DNA of 64,000 nucleotides. Origin: Pseudomonas helmanticensis. GTDB lineage: Bacteria; Pseudomonadota; Gammaproteobacteria; Pseudomonadales; Pseudomonadaceae. Below are positions 1-7,510 of the stretch, one piece after another. The stretch spans positions 3,782,001 to 3,846,000 of the forward strand of contig NZ_FXUY01000001.1 in assembly GCF_900182985.1 (NCBI RefSeq), read 5' to 3'. A model generated the notes under the pieces. It ran no database searches and was not told where the DNA came from. It saw only the letters and a program-made list of their open reading frames with translations. The position numbers and the translations under genes were made by a program. How positions within the stretch are numbered: position 1 is the first letter of the stretch; the number at the start of each line of letters is the position of its first letter.

Positions 1-457
1 GACGCATGTCGTCGCGCACCGCATCGGACACGCCAAGCAGGCTCAGGCGCTTGCGGAAAATGTGCGCGAACAACTTGCGCGTACCGCGTTTGTAATCCTC
101 AAACGCGTGGTGCACGCCAATCACCGGCAGCGAAGTGCCGAGCAAGGCGATGTAGATCGGCTTGAAGCGATGGGCGATGCAGAAACTGAAATTGCGTGAA
201 GCGGCGATCTTGCGCAGATCGCCGATGGCGCCCAGCTTCAGGCCACGAATGGCCTTGGAGCTGTATTCCATGAACAACACTTCATCGGAGGCACACGCTG
301 CGGCCACCTCGCTATCGGCGGCCCCGGTCAGAAAGACCGTGGTCACCCGATAACCGGTGCCCGCGAACAGGCTGGCGTACTGCCGTGCGCAGTCGAGGAA
401 CGGCCCGTCATAGCCGTGACAGAACTGCAGCACATGGCGTTCAGCCGAGCGAGTCAT
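1..457 (-). CDS. wapH: WapH-like LPS core glycosyltransferase, N-terminal part (runs off the window)
   Basis: The reading frame opens at ATG 457 and stays open to the left edge, giving 152 residues. It starts MTRSAERHVLQFCHGYDGPF and contains a GT-B-type N-terminal half with Rossmann-like strands, 'FMEYSSKAIRGLKLGAIGDL' and 'IGVHHAFEDYKRGTRKLFAH'. Its ATG lies 17 bases inside the end of the carbamoyltransferase gene, so the two are probably co-translated. In P. aeruginosa the gene after the core carbamoyltransferase is wapH, a glycosyltransferase adding a core glucose. The name rests on this position and on general resemblance. The donor-binding C-terminal half lies outside the window, so the sugar transferred cannot be judged here. 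Confidence 0.7.
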   Translation of the reverse strand, partial: MTRSAERHVLQFCHGYDGPFLDCARQYASLFAGTGYRVTTVFLTGAADSEVAAACASDEVLFMEYSSKAIRGLKLGAIGDLRKIAASRNFSFCIAHRFKPIYIALLGTSLPVIGVHHAFEDYKRGTRKLFAHIFRKRLSLLGVSDAVRDDMR

Positions 458-2198
458 AAGCGTTTGCGCCCTCTTTGACCACCAGAATGTCTTCCATGAT
501 CAGGTACTGCAGATCGGAGCCGAAGAACATGTTCAGCGCGTCAGTCGGCGAGCAGATCATCGGTTCGCCACGACGGTTGAGCGAGGTGTTCAGCGACACG
601 CCGTTGCCGGTCAGGACTTCGAGCGCTTTCATCATGTCGTAGTAGCGCGGGTTGTATTCGCGCTTGAGCACCTGGGCACGGGAAGTGCCGTCTTCATGGA
701 CGACTTCCGGTACGCGGGTTTTCCACTCGTCCGACACTTCGAAGGTGAAGGTCATGAACGGCGCCGGGTGATCGATCTTGATCATCTGTGGCGCAACGGT
801 GTCGAGCATCGACGGGCAGAAAGGCCTCCAGCGCTCGCGGAACTTGATCTGGTGGTTGATGCGGTCAGCCACACCGGCAATGCTCGGGCAGCCGATGATC
901 GAACGACCACCCAATGCGCGCGGACCGAATTCCATGCGGCCCTGGAACCAGGCCACCGGGTTGCCATCGACCATGATCCTGGCGATCTGCTCCGGCATGT
1001 TGTCGAGCTTGCGCCAGGTCGGTTTGTTCTCGTGACGGGCGCACGCGGCGATCACGTCTTCGTTGCTGTACGACGGGCCGAGGTAGACGTGTTCCATCTT
1101 CTCGACCGGCACGCCACGAGCGTGCGACACGTAAGCGGCAGCGCCAACAGCGGTGCCGGCATCGCCGGACGCCGGCTGTACGAACAGCTCTTTGACGTCA
1201 TCGCGGGCGATGATTTTCTGGTTCAGCTTGACGTTCAACGCACAGCCGCCAGCGAACGCGAGCTTGCCGGTTTCCTTGAGGATGTCGCCCAGGTAGTGGT
1301 CGATCATCTGCAGCGAGATCTTCTCGAACAGCGCTTGCATGCTCGCGGCGTAGTGGATGTACGGTTCGTCAGCGATGTCGCCTTCGCGTTTCGGACCCAG
1401 CCATTCGATCAGCTTCGGCGAGAAGTAGAAGCCCTTGCCCTTCTCTTTGTAGCGACGCAGGCCGATCACGTTGGCGTAGTCGGTGTTGATCACCAGTTCG
1501 CCGTTCTCGAACGAGGCCAGACGCGAGAAGTCATATTTGCTGGCGTCGCCGTACGGCGCCATGCCCATGACCTTGAACTCGCCGTCGAGCATCTCGAAAC
1601 CGAGGAACTCGGTGATCGCGCCGTACAGGCCGCCGAGGGAGTCCGGATCGAAGAATTCCTTGATCTTGTGGATCTTGCCGTTTTCGCCATAACCGAAGAA
1701 GGTCGTGGCGTACTCACCCTTGCCGTCGATGCCGAGGATCGCGGTTTTCTCTTTGAAACCCGAACAGTGGTAGGCGCTGGAGGCGTGAGCCAAGTGGTGC
1801 TCGACCGGTTCGATCTTGATCTTTTTCGGATCGAAACCCAGTTGCTCAAGGCACCAGACGATCTTGTTGCGATAGCGCTTGTAGCGACGGTTGCCCATCA
1901 GGATCGCATCGAGGGCGCGATCCGGGGCGTACCAGTAACGCTTGGCGTAGTGCCAGCGAGCCTCGCCGAACAGGCTGATCGGCGCGAACGGAATCGCTAC
2001 CACGTCGACGTCGGACGGCTTGATGCCAGCCTGCTCCAGGCAGAACTTCGCCGACTCGTAGGGCATGCGGTTCTTTGCATGTTTATCGCGTACGAAGCGC
2101 TCTTCTTCAGCCGCCGCCACCAGCTTGCCGTCAATGTACAAGGCTGCTGAGGGATCATGGCTAAGGGCGCCGGACAGGCCAAGAATCGTCAATGCCAC
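441..2198 (-). CDS. wapO: LPS core heptose carbamoyltransferase (NodU/CmcH family)
   Basis: This 585-residue enzyme would transfer a carbamoyl group from carbamoyl phosphate to the second heptose of the LPS core, a modification typical of Pseudomonas. The N-terminal part has the family signatures 'SHDPSAALYIDGKLVAAAEE', 'EHHLAHASSAYHCSGF' and 'ILGIDGKGEYATTFFGYG', the ASKHA-type fold with the metal-binding His residues. Further on are 'FAGGCALNVKLNQKI' and 'GDAGTAVGAA', and the C-terminal YrdC-like part carries 'EFGPRALGGRSIIGCP'. The start is GTG 2198, with AGAGG upstream at about 2210. The length matches the family. Its tail overlaps the wapH start by 17 bases. It sits in the core cluster as PA5005 does in P. 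aeruginosa, which is the basis for the symbol. Confidence 0.88.
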   Translation of the reverse strand: MALTILGLSGALSHDPSAALYIDGKLVAAAEEERFVRDKHAKNRMPYESAKFCLEQAGIKPSDVDVVAIPFAPISLFGEARWHYAKRYWYAPDRALDAILMGNRRYKRYRNKIVWCLEQLGFDPKKIKIEPVEHHLAHASSAYHCSGFKEKTAILGIDGKGEYATTFFGYGENGKIHKIKEFFDPDSLGGLYGAITEFLGFEMLDGEFKVMGMAPYGDASKYDFSRLASFENGELVINTDYANVIGLRRYKEKGKGFYFSPKLIEWLGPKREGDIADEPYIHYAASMQALFEKISLQMIDHYLGDILKETGKLAFAGGCALNVKLNQKIIARDDVKELFVQPASGDAGTAVGAAAYVSHARGVPVEKMEHVYLGPSYSNEDVIAACARHENKPTWRKLDNMPEQIARIMVDGNPVAWFQGRMEFGPRALGGRSIIGCPSIAGVADRINHQIKFRERWRPFCPSMLDTVAPQMIKIDHPAPFMTFTFEVSDEWKTRVPEVVHEDGTSRAQVLKREYNPRYYDMMKALEVLTGNGVSLNTSLNRRGEPMICSPTDALNMFFGSDLQYLIMEDILVVKEGANAYDSLG

Positions 2199-2290
2199 AG
2201 GGGTCTAGCCTCTTTAGTCTGCATGCAGGCGCGATGCGCCTTGAAAATTGATGTGCCCTCGCAACGGGCGAGAGACAGCTAAAGGGCGGG

Positions 2291-2296
2291 ATTATA
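2291..2296 (-). promoter_or_regulatory. Putative sigma-70 -10 box for wapO-wapH
   Basis: Read on the minus strand, a perfect TATAAT lies about 93 bases upstream of the wapO GTG, between the DUF3800 gene and wapO. The -35 region about 17 bases further up is poor. The 165-base gap 2199-2363 holds no gene. A separate promoter here would let the carbamoyltransferase and wapH be transcribed independently of the inserted DUF3800 gene. Confidence 0.4.
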
Positions 2297-2363
2297 GCGT
2301 AAAAGCGCCCACAAGCCTCTAGCCGAACTGCCGCGCCTGCGCGTTGACACTCTGTACCTCTCG

Positions 2364-3215
2364 TCATATGCTCGTTCGCAAATGGACTGGGGGATCCCGG
2401 TCGGCGCTAAATGCCTCGGTGAGATCACCGGGGCTTTTCGCTTTCTGGGAGGGGAAAATCTTCAAGCCCCAGTTCTCGAAACCTACTCCGACTTTGTTCC
2501 GCCCGCCGCTGCAGTAAAATTTGCGCTTGAGTACTTCAAATGCACGATTTTCCTGACCAGCCTTCAGAACGCTCATGCCGATGGGTCTCGCAACGAGATC
2601 AGCGAGCTGCAGACCGGTGGAATTCACTTGTTTTGTGGCAAAGACGATGTCAAATGGCAGTTGAGCCCCCAAACGATTCGCACCACCGCACATCCTGCGA
2701 AACTCCAACTCAAGCTCGTTATCTTCCCGCCTCCCTCCGCGCTCGAAAATCACATGCGTCGTTGCCCCTTGCTGCTTCTTTTCCTGCAAGAACTCATAGA
2801 GCGTTTCCAGACAAAAGCCGCGAGCGAGGTGGTATGGATTATGGCTGGGGCCTTGCCTTTCGCGCAGAGCAGCCTTGTCTATGACGCAGCTGATCAGAAC
2901 GAAGTCGCTGGCTTCAATGATGCACGTCAGTTCCTCAAGAAAAGCATTCTTGTGCTCCCGGGAAATGAAAAGTCCTGAGAACGCGCCTTTCTCTTTGCGA
3001 ATTTCAAGTTCATGCAGACCAATCAGGTCGTGGCCCATATGGGTGAATTTGAATTTCTGCAGGGCAGGAATGACTTTTTTGCAGTAATGCCGCTTGTCGA
3101 AGGCGCAAAACGCGAGCACAAAAACGGGATATTTGGGATCCAGTGTTTGCATCCCATGGTCACCGCTCTCATCGACATAGACGATGACATCGCTGTACCT
3201 GGCTATCGAAGGCAA
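2364..3215 (-). CDS. DUF3800 domain protein, accessory insertion in the LPS core cluster
   Basis: This 283-residue soluble protein has the two hallmarks of DUF3800. The first is 'YVDESGD' at residues 13-19, an acidic first strand like that of RNase H-fold nucleases. The second is the C-terminal 'GLQLADLVARPIG' motif. The family is common on mobile and defence-related islands and its biochemical role is not settled, so nuclease activity is only an inference. I take TTG 3215 as the start. It follows the stop of the upstream lipoprotein gene by 5 bases, and the purine-rich AGGTGGCGGG at the end of that gene can serve as ribosome-binding site, which suggests translational coupling. Codon use and base composition look less GC-rich than in the flanking core genes, consistent with later acquisition. 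Confidence 0.75.
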   Translation of the reverse strand: MPSIARYSDVIVYVDESGDHGMQTLDPKYPVFVLAFCAFDKRHYCKKVIPALQKFKFTHMGHDLIGLHELEIRKEKGAFSGLFISREHKNAFLEELTCIIEASDFVLISCVIDKAALRERQGPSHNPYHLARGFCLETLYEFLQEKKQQGATTHVIFERGGRREDNELELEFRRMCGGANRLGAQLPFDIVFATKQVNSTGLQLADLVARPIGMSVLKAGQENRAFEVLKRKFYCSGGRNKVGVGFENWGLKIFPSQKAKSPGDLTEAFSADRDPPVHLRTSI

Positions 3216-3220
3216 ACCAG

Positions 3221-3553
3221 TTACCCGCCACCTGAACGCCAGTAAATATTCAGATTGCCATCTTCGATCTGCCGATAAAGCGTGTACGGCAGCGAGACCG
3301 TGTCGAAAACCCCGGACAGCGGCAGGTCCAGCAACACGAAAGGCACCAGGAAGCCCGACGGGTCGGGAGGCGCGTTCAATACGCAGAAGTCATAGGTCAG
3401 CCCGCTGTAGATGCGCGGAATGGATTGGCAGTAGGTTTTTTGCTTGCGCATGTCGCGGGCGACGTCGGCGTCGTCCTGCAGCACGGTCAGGGCACTGCCG
3501 CAACCCGATAAAACCCATGAAAAAACAGCCAGTGTTGCAGCCTTGTTGATCAT
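3221..3553 (-). CDS. YceK/YidQ-type small lipoprotein
   Basis: The gene encodes about 110 residues beginning MINKAATLAVFSWVLSGCGS. This is a short lipoprotein signal peptide ending in the lipobox LSGC, so the mature protein should be acylated at Cys and membrane anchored. The body has the YceK/DUF1375 pattern 'IYSGLTYDFC' and 'FVLLDLPLSGVFDTVSLPY', with the recurring D-P-L-S..DT core. The function of this family is not known. I chose ATG 3553 rather than an upstream in-frame ATG at 3616, because 3553 starts the signal peptide directly and has GGAGGG nine bases upstream. The stop is 5 bases before the DUF3800 start, so the two probably form one transcript. Confidence 0.78.
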   Translation of the reverse strand: MINKAATLAVFSWVLSGCGSALTVLQDDADVARDMRKQKTYCQSIPRIYSGLTYDFCVLNAPPDPSGFLVPFVLLDLPLSGVFDTVSLPYTLYRQIEDGNLNIYWRSGGG

Positions 3554-3699
3554 CAAGCGTTGCCCTCCGAAGTCGGAGGGTAAACTAGCATCGGGGCTGG
3601 ACGCGGCACAGTTCATGGCTTCTGTAGAAGCTGTAGGAGAAGTCAGTGGGGTTTGTGCACCGTTTCCCCGTGGGAATTACAGTGCTTGAGCGGACCTCA

Positions 3700-3764
3700 T
3701 CGCCAGCAGGCTGGCTCCTACAGGGGGAACGTATTTCCAATGTGGGAGCCAGCCTGCTGGCGAA
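3700..3764. repeat. REP pair (REPIN), GCCAGC variant
   Basis: Two inverted REP copies, TCGCCAGCAGGCTGGCTCC (from 3700) and its reverse-complement form GGAGCCAGCCTGCTGGCGA (ending 3763), lie about 15 bases apart, between the lipoprotein gene and the double-kinase gene. This copy has the GCCAGC/GCTGGC stem instead of the GCGAGC stem found elsewhere in the window. Confidence 0.85.
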
Positions 3765-3769
3765 AGGAT

Positions 3770-5221
3770 TCAGGCAGCGCCGGAGATGTCTTTAGGCAAC
3801 CGCTGATCGATGACCTGATACAACGCGCTGCTCTCTGGCCAGTTACGCATGAACCGCGCACGATCGCGGACGTAGGCCGGGGCGAAGCTGCCGAGGGAGC
3901 CGTGCTGACACATCGAGTCCAGATCGATCAGCGCCCAGCGATCATCCTGCCAGAACAGGTTATGCCCCTTGAAGTCGCCATGACTGATGCGCTCGGCGAT
4001 CAACCTTGCGAACAACTGATCCAGCGCCTGCAATTCGGATTCCGGCGCTTCGCCGCTTTCAACATAAGGTGCAAAACGCTCGATGATGTCTGGCCCCGGC
4101 AGGAATTCGGTGACCAGATAGGCACGACTGCGCAGCCACAGAAAACGCCTCTCCAGTACCGCCAGCGGTTTCGGCGTGGCGATACCGAGGAACGCCAGAC
4201 GATTGCCTTCACGCCACGAATGCCACGCGCGGCTTGGGCGCCAGAAGCGCTTGAGCCAATGGGCAAAATTCTTGATGTTGTAGCGTTTGATCACCAGCGT
4301 GCGCCCGGCCACGTCGACCTTGCCAACGCTCGCCGCGCCACCGGTCTTGTACAAATGGCCCTGATCGAGCAGTGCATCGGCCTGCTCCAGCACGGGCAAC
4401 ATTGCCGCTTCTTCCTCGCGACGAATAGCGCGCAAAGCGAAAGCACCGCGCTGCACGGCAAACAATGTGCACTCACGCCCGACTTTGATCAGGTAATCGC
4501 GCAGACGCCAGGCGCGCACCTTGGCGATCTGCTTCTGCAACTGTTCCAGCGGCAACGCGTGTTCGCCGTTGCTCAGCAGGTAATACACCAGCAATTCTTC
4601 GGTGAACGGCTCCAGCGCCTTGGGCAACTGGGCGAAAAACACCCCGAGATTTTCCAGAACTTTCTGCCGCGACAACGGCTGGCCAGCGGTTTCTGCGCAG
4701 ATGCCCGCGCCGTCGATCAAATGCAACTGACCATCGTGGCGCAGCAGATTGTCCAGATGCAGGTCTTCCTGCCACAGGCCTTTACTGTGCAACTGAGCAA
4801 TCGCGCCCAGCGCCTCGGCCAGTACCGCCGATTGTTCATCCGCCAGCATCGGCAGCGACTCGACCTGACTCCAGGCATCACCGAGACTCTCGGCGTCTTC
4901 GAGGAATTCGAACAGCAGCCAGCCGCCCTCGCCGTCCTGCAAGCCATCAGCCAGCAGCAACGGTGTGGTCAGGCCTTGCGCAGCGAGCAGCTTTACGCCA
5001 TTGAGCTCACGCTGAAAATGCCGCGCCGCTTTGCTGCCGACCAGCAATTTCGCCAGTACCGGTCGCCCGCGCCACACGCCAGCACCGACATAACGCTGCC
5101 CCGGCAACACCCGCAGCAGACTCAGCAACTGCAAATCGGCAGGCCCGGCGGCATCGGCCAGGGAAATCGTCAGCGGCAGACTTGGCGTGCGCCCGGCGTT
5201 TTTCAGGTCGGACAACTGCAT
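3770..5221 (-). CDS. Tandem double LPS-kinase-like protein (PA5006 type)
   Basis: This 483-residue protein contains two kinase-fold units of the Kdo/WaaP superfamily. The first ends around residue 180 with the catalytic loop 'QEDLHLDNLL' followed by the metal-binding 'LHLIDGAG'. The second has its ATP-binding Lys in 'RTLVIKRYNIKNF', the catalytic loop 'SHGDFKGHNLFW' and 'WALIDLDS' near residues 415-435. Both units keep the catalytic Asp and Asn, so both could be active. It is the last gene of the overlapping kinase block (stop at 3770, start A of ATG shared with the stop region of the next gene upstream). It is probably a core heptose or sugar kinase acting in the cytoplasm before export, but its acceptor is unknown. 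Confidence 0.75.
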   Translation of the reverse strand: MQLSDLKNAGRTPSLPLTISLADAAGPADLQLLSLLRVLPGQRYVGAGVWRGRPVLAKLLVGSKAARHFQRELNGVKLLAAQGLTTPLLLADGLQDGEGGWLLFEFLEDAESLGDAWSQVESLPMLADEQSAVLAEALGAIAQLHSKGLWQEDLHLDNLLRHDGQLHLIDGAGICAETAGQPLSRQKVLENLGVFFAQLPKALEPFTEELLVYYLLSNGEHALPLEQLQKQIAKVRAWRLRDYLIKVGRECTLFAVQRGAFALRAIRREEEAAMLPVLEQADALLDQGHLYKTGGAASVGKVDVAGRTLVIKRYNIKNFAHWLKRFWRPSRAWHSWREGNRLAFLGIATPKPLAVLERRFLWLRSRAYLVTEFLPGPDIIERFAPYVESGEAPESELQALDQLFARLIAERISHGDFKGHNLFWQDDRWALIDLDSMCQHGSLGSFAPAYVRDRARFMRNWPESSALYQVIDQRLPKDISGAA

Positions 5222-5973
5222 CAGCGAGTCTCCTTGCGACTGCGCCGCGCGGTCAGGCGCGTAACCCAGGCGTCGACCAGTGAACTGTCGGTCGCCTGAT
5301 CGACATAGGCCGCGAGCAGCTCACGCAGTTGCGCCTCGCTCCATTGCGGCGCGCGGCGCACCAGTGGTTCCAGATCCTTGACCCGATCGCGCATGCCCCA
5401 CAGCAATGGCCGGGTTTTCTCCAAGTCGATCAACTGCGCCCGATACTCAACGCCATCGGCCTGCAAGAAAATATGTTTGGGGTAAAAGCAGCCGTGCACC
5501 TGACGCAGACCGTGCAGCAGCCGCGCCAGCTGTCCGCAGGCCTTGAGAATCGCCGATTGCTGCGTGACAGTCAGTTCCGACCAGCGCTGCAACAACGAAT
5601 CGAGATCGTCCCAGCCATCGAGGGCACGGGTCAGCAGGATCGCGCGGACTTCGCCGTCGACCTTGCGCTGCCCGAAGAATGCCGCTTGCAACGCCGGAAT
5701 CCCCAGCGTGTTGTAGCGACTGATGTTACGAAATTCGCGGGCAAAACTTGGCTCGCCGAACGGCGCATGCAAGGTGCGCGTCAGGTAGTTGCTCTGGCGC
5801 TTGAGGTAATAGGCGTGACCTTCCAGCTCAAGGCGAAACACGCTGCTCCAGCCGCCACCGTCGGTGTTCGGTTCATCCACCGCTTCGAGCTGTTTGGCCC
5901 ACAGGGCGTCGAAGGTGCCGAGGCCGTTGCGCTCAAACAGCGCACGGTCTTCAGCGGCCAGGAAATCAGTCAT
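5221..5973 (-). CDS. wapQ: WapQ-like LPS core kinase, InaA family
   Basis: This 250-residue kinase-fold protein starts MTDFLAAEDRALFERNG. The ATP-side region shows 'HAYYLKRQSNYLTRT', with a plausible phosphate-anchoring Lys, and 'FAREFRNISRYNTLGIP' corresponds to helix C. The catalytic loop reads 'VHGCFYPKHIFL', so the usual Asp after the His is replaced by Cys, while the metal-binding Asp in 'QLIDLEKTR' is kept. From memory many InaA-type proteins share this altered loop, so the enzyme may use a different base or be inactive. It overlaps its neighbours by one to four bases on each side, and its order before wapP matches P. aeruginosa PA5007, the source of the symbol. Confidence 0.72.
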   Translation of the reverse strand: MTDFLAAEDRALFERNGLGTFDALWAKQLEAVDEPNTDGGGWSSVFRLELEGHAYYLKRQSNYLTRTLHAPFGEPSFAREFRNISRYNTLGIPALQAAFFGQRKVDGEVRAILLTRALDGWDDLDSLLQRWSELTVTQQSAILKACGQLARLLHGLRQVHGCFYPKHIFLQADGVEYRAQLIDLEKTRPLLWGMRDRVKDLEPLVRRAPQWSEAQLRELLAAYVDQATDSSLVDAWVTRLTARRSRKETR

Positions 5974-6704
5974 TCGCGTCCCTCGAAAAATCTCACCACG
6001 TGGCGAATGCGCTTCTTGTCAGCGGCATTCAGGCGATCACGCCCACGGTATTGCAGGTAAAAGCGCAGGCGCTGGGTGTTCGACAGGTGGTATTTGGCAA
6101 CCTTGTCGAGGCAGGCCAGGTCCTTGGTGATGCGGTATTTGAGCCAGAAACCGCGCCAGAAATCGCCGTTCGGGCAGTCGATCAGAAACAGTCGCGCCTG
6201 ATCGTCGATCAGCAGGTTGCGCCACTTCAGATCGTTATGAGTGAAGCGATGGTCGTGCATGGTCCGCGTGTAAGCGGCCAGTTGCCGACTGACGCCGTCG
6301 ACCCAGGCACGATCCTTGAGCTTGGGATCGTTGCGCTCGGCCAGCGCCGAGAGGTCTTCGGTGCGCGGCAGTTCGCGGGTGATCATCGCGCCACGGTCGT
6401 ACGCCGCACCGCGTCGTTCCAGGCCCCAGGCCACCACTTCAGCAGTGGGAATGCCCCACTTGGCGAAGCGCTTGAGGTTCTGCCATTCCATCTTCACCCG
6501 CGGCTTGCCGAGGTAACGGCGCAAGCCCTTACCGGCGCCGACGTAGCGTTTGACGTAATAGTTGACGCCGTTACGTTCGACGCGGATGACTTCCGACAGC
6601 GGATCGCGGGTCAGACGTTCGCCTTGCAGGGCGAACACCGCTTCGAGGCTGCCAAAATCTTCGGCGAGTTCACTGTATTGCGGCTCCAGAATCCAACCCG
6701 CCAT
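5970..6704 (-). CDS. wapP: WapP-like LPS core heptose kinase
   Basis: This 244-residue protein belongs to the Kdo/WaaP kinase superfamily. It has the conserved Lys in 'VNYYVKRYVGAGKGLRRYLG', a helix with 'MEWQNLKRFAKWGIPTAEVV', the catalytic loop 'FTHNDLKWRNLLI' near residue 157 with both Asp and Asn present, and the metal-binding 'LFLIDCPNGDFW'. It should phosphorylate an inner-core heptose using ATP in the cytoplasm. Pseudomonas cores are unusually rich in phosphate, and these phosphates are thought to stabilise the outer membrane through divalent cations. The gene overlaps wapQ by four bases and touches waaP by one base. Confidence 0.8.
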   Translation of the reverse strand: MAGWILEPQYSELAEDFGSLEAVFALQGERLTRDPLSEVIRVERNGVNYYVKRYVGAGKGLRRYLGKPRVKMEWQNLKRFAKWGIPTAEVVAWGLERRGAAYDRGAMITRELPRTEDLSALAERNDPKLKDRAWVDGVSRQLAAYTRTMHDHRFTHNDLKWRNLLIDDQARLFLIDCPNGDFWRGFWLKYRITKDLACLDKVAKYHLSNTQRLRFYLQYRGRDRLNAADKKRIRHVVRFFEGRE

Positions 6705-7510
6705 CAGAGCGCATCCCCGTAACGCTGTTTACGCGCATAGAGTTTGTTGGCCTTGCCTTCCAGCCAGCTCAGCAACGGCGCTTCTTCAGCGAGAATCTGC
6801 CGCAGCGGTTGCTGGAAATAGCCCTTGAGGAAGCGCAGCTTGTCGCGACGGGTCAGGCCGATGTCCAGCGCGGAAAAGTACAACGCCGCCAAATCCTTGT
6901 TGCGCCAGCGCTGCGTGATTTTCGCGCGGGTCTGCGCACGGTGCAGGTCGATCACCGAAAGCTTGAAATCGTCTGCCGTCACCGGTTTATCGGTGTGCAG
7001 CAGGAAGTGGCAGATGTAGCAGTCGCGGTGGTTAACGCCCGCGCGGTGCATCATGCCGGTCATGCGCGCGACTTCGGCGATCAGCGCGCGCTTGAGTTTC
7101 GGCTCCGGCGGCTGCTTGACCCAGTCAATGCTGAAGTCTTCAAGGCTGACGGTCGGCGCCAGCTCTTCGGTGACGATGAACGAGTGTTGATCGGCCGGGT
7201 TGCTGCCCTTCTCGCCGTAGGCGACGGCGGTCATGGTCGGCACGCCGACTTCCTGCAGACGCTGGATGGCTTGCCACTCCTGACCCGCGCCGAGTACCGG
7301 CAGCTTGGCGGTCAGAAGATTCTTGAAAATCTCGCCCCAACCGATGCCACGGTGGATCTTCACGAAAAATCCGTTGCCGTCGACTTCCGTGCGCAGTGTC
7401 CGGCGTGCTTCCAGCTCGCGGTATACCTCGCCCTGCAAGCCTTCGACTTCGGCGAACGGGTCGCGTCCGGCCCAAAGGCTCTTGAACGGTTCAGCCAGCA
7501 TCAACTTCAT
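6704..7510 (-). CDS. waaP: LPS heptose I kinase WaaP (RfaP)
   Basis: This 268-residue protein has the usual WaaP size and pattern. The N-terminal 'MKLMLAEPFKSLWAGRDPF' is typical, the ATP-binding Lys lies in 'GFFVKIHRGIGWGEIFKNLL', and 'EWQAIQRLQEVGVPTM' forms helix C. The catalytic loop 'GVNHRDCYICHFLL' puts the catalytic Asp at about residue 162, and 'LSVIDLHRAQTR' binds metal. It phosphorylates heptose I of the inner core. In P. aeruginosa the enzyme is essential or nearly so and is reported to be acylated. The gene is immediately downstream of waaG, sharing the junction base at 7510, as in other pseudomonads. Confidence 0.9.
   Translation of the reverse strand: MKLMLAEPFKSLWAGRDPFAEVEGLQGEVYRELEARRTLRTEVDGNGFFVKIHRGIGWGEIFKNLLTAKLPVLGAGQEWQAIQRLQEVGVPTMTAVAYGEKGSNPADQHSFIVTEELAPTVSLEDFSIDWVKQPPEPKLKRALIAEVARMTGMMHRAGVNHRDCYICHFLLHTDKPVTADDFKLSVIDLHRAQTRAKITQRWRNKDLAALYFSALDIGLTRRDKLRFLKGYFQQPLRQILAEEAPLLSWLEGKANKLYARKQRYGDAL

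Noticed and set aside
2161..2367. A 68-codon minus-strand frame between wapO and the DUF3800 gene
   Set aside because: It overlaps the wapO start in another frame, contains the likely promoter and has no family features.
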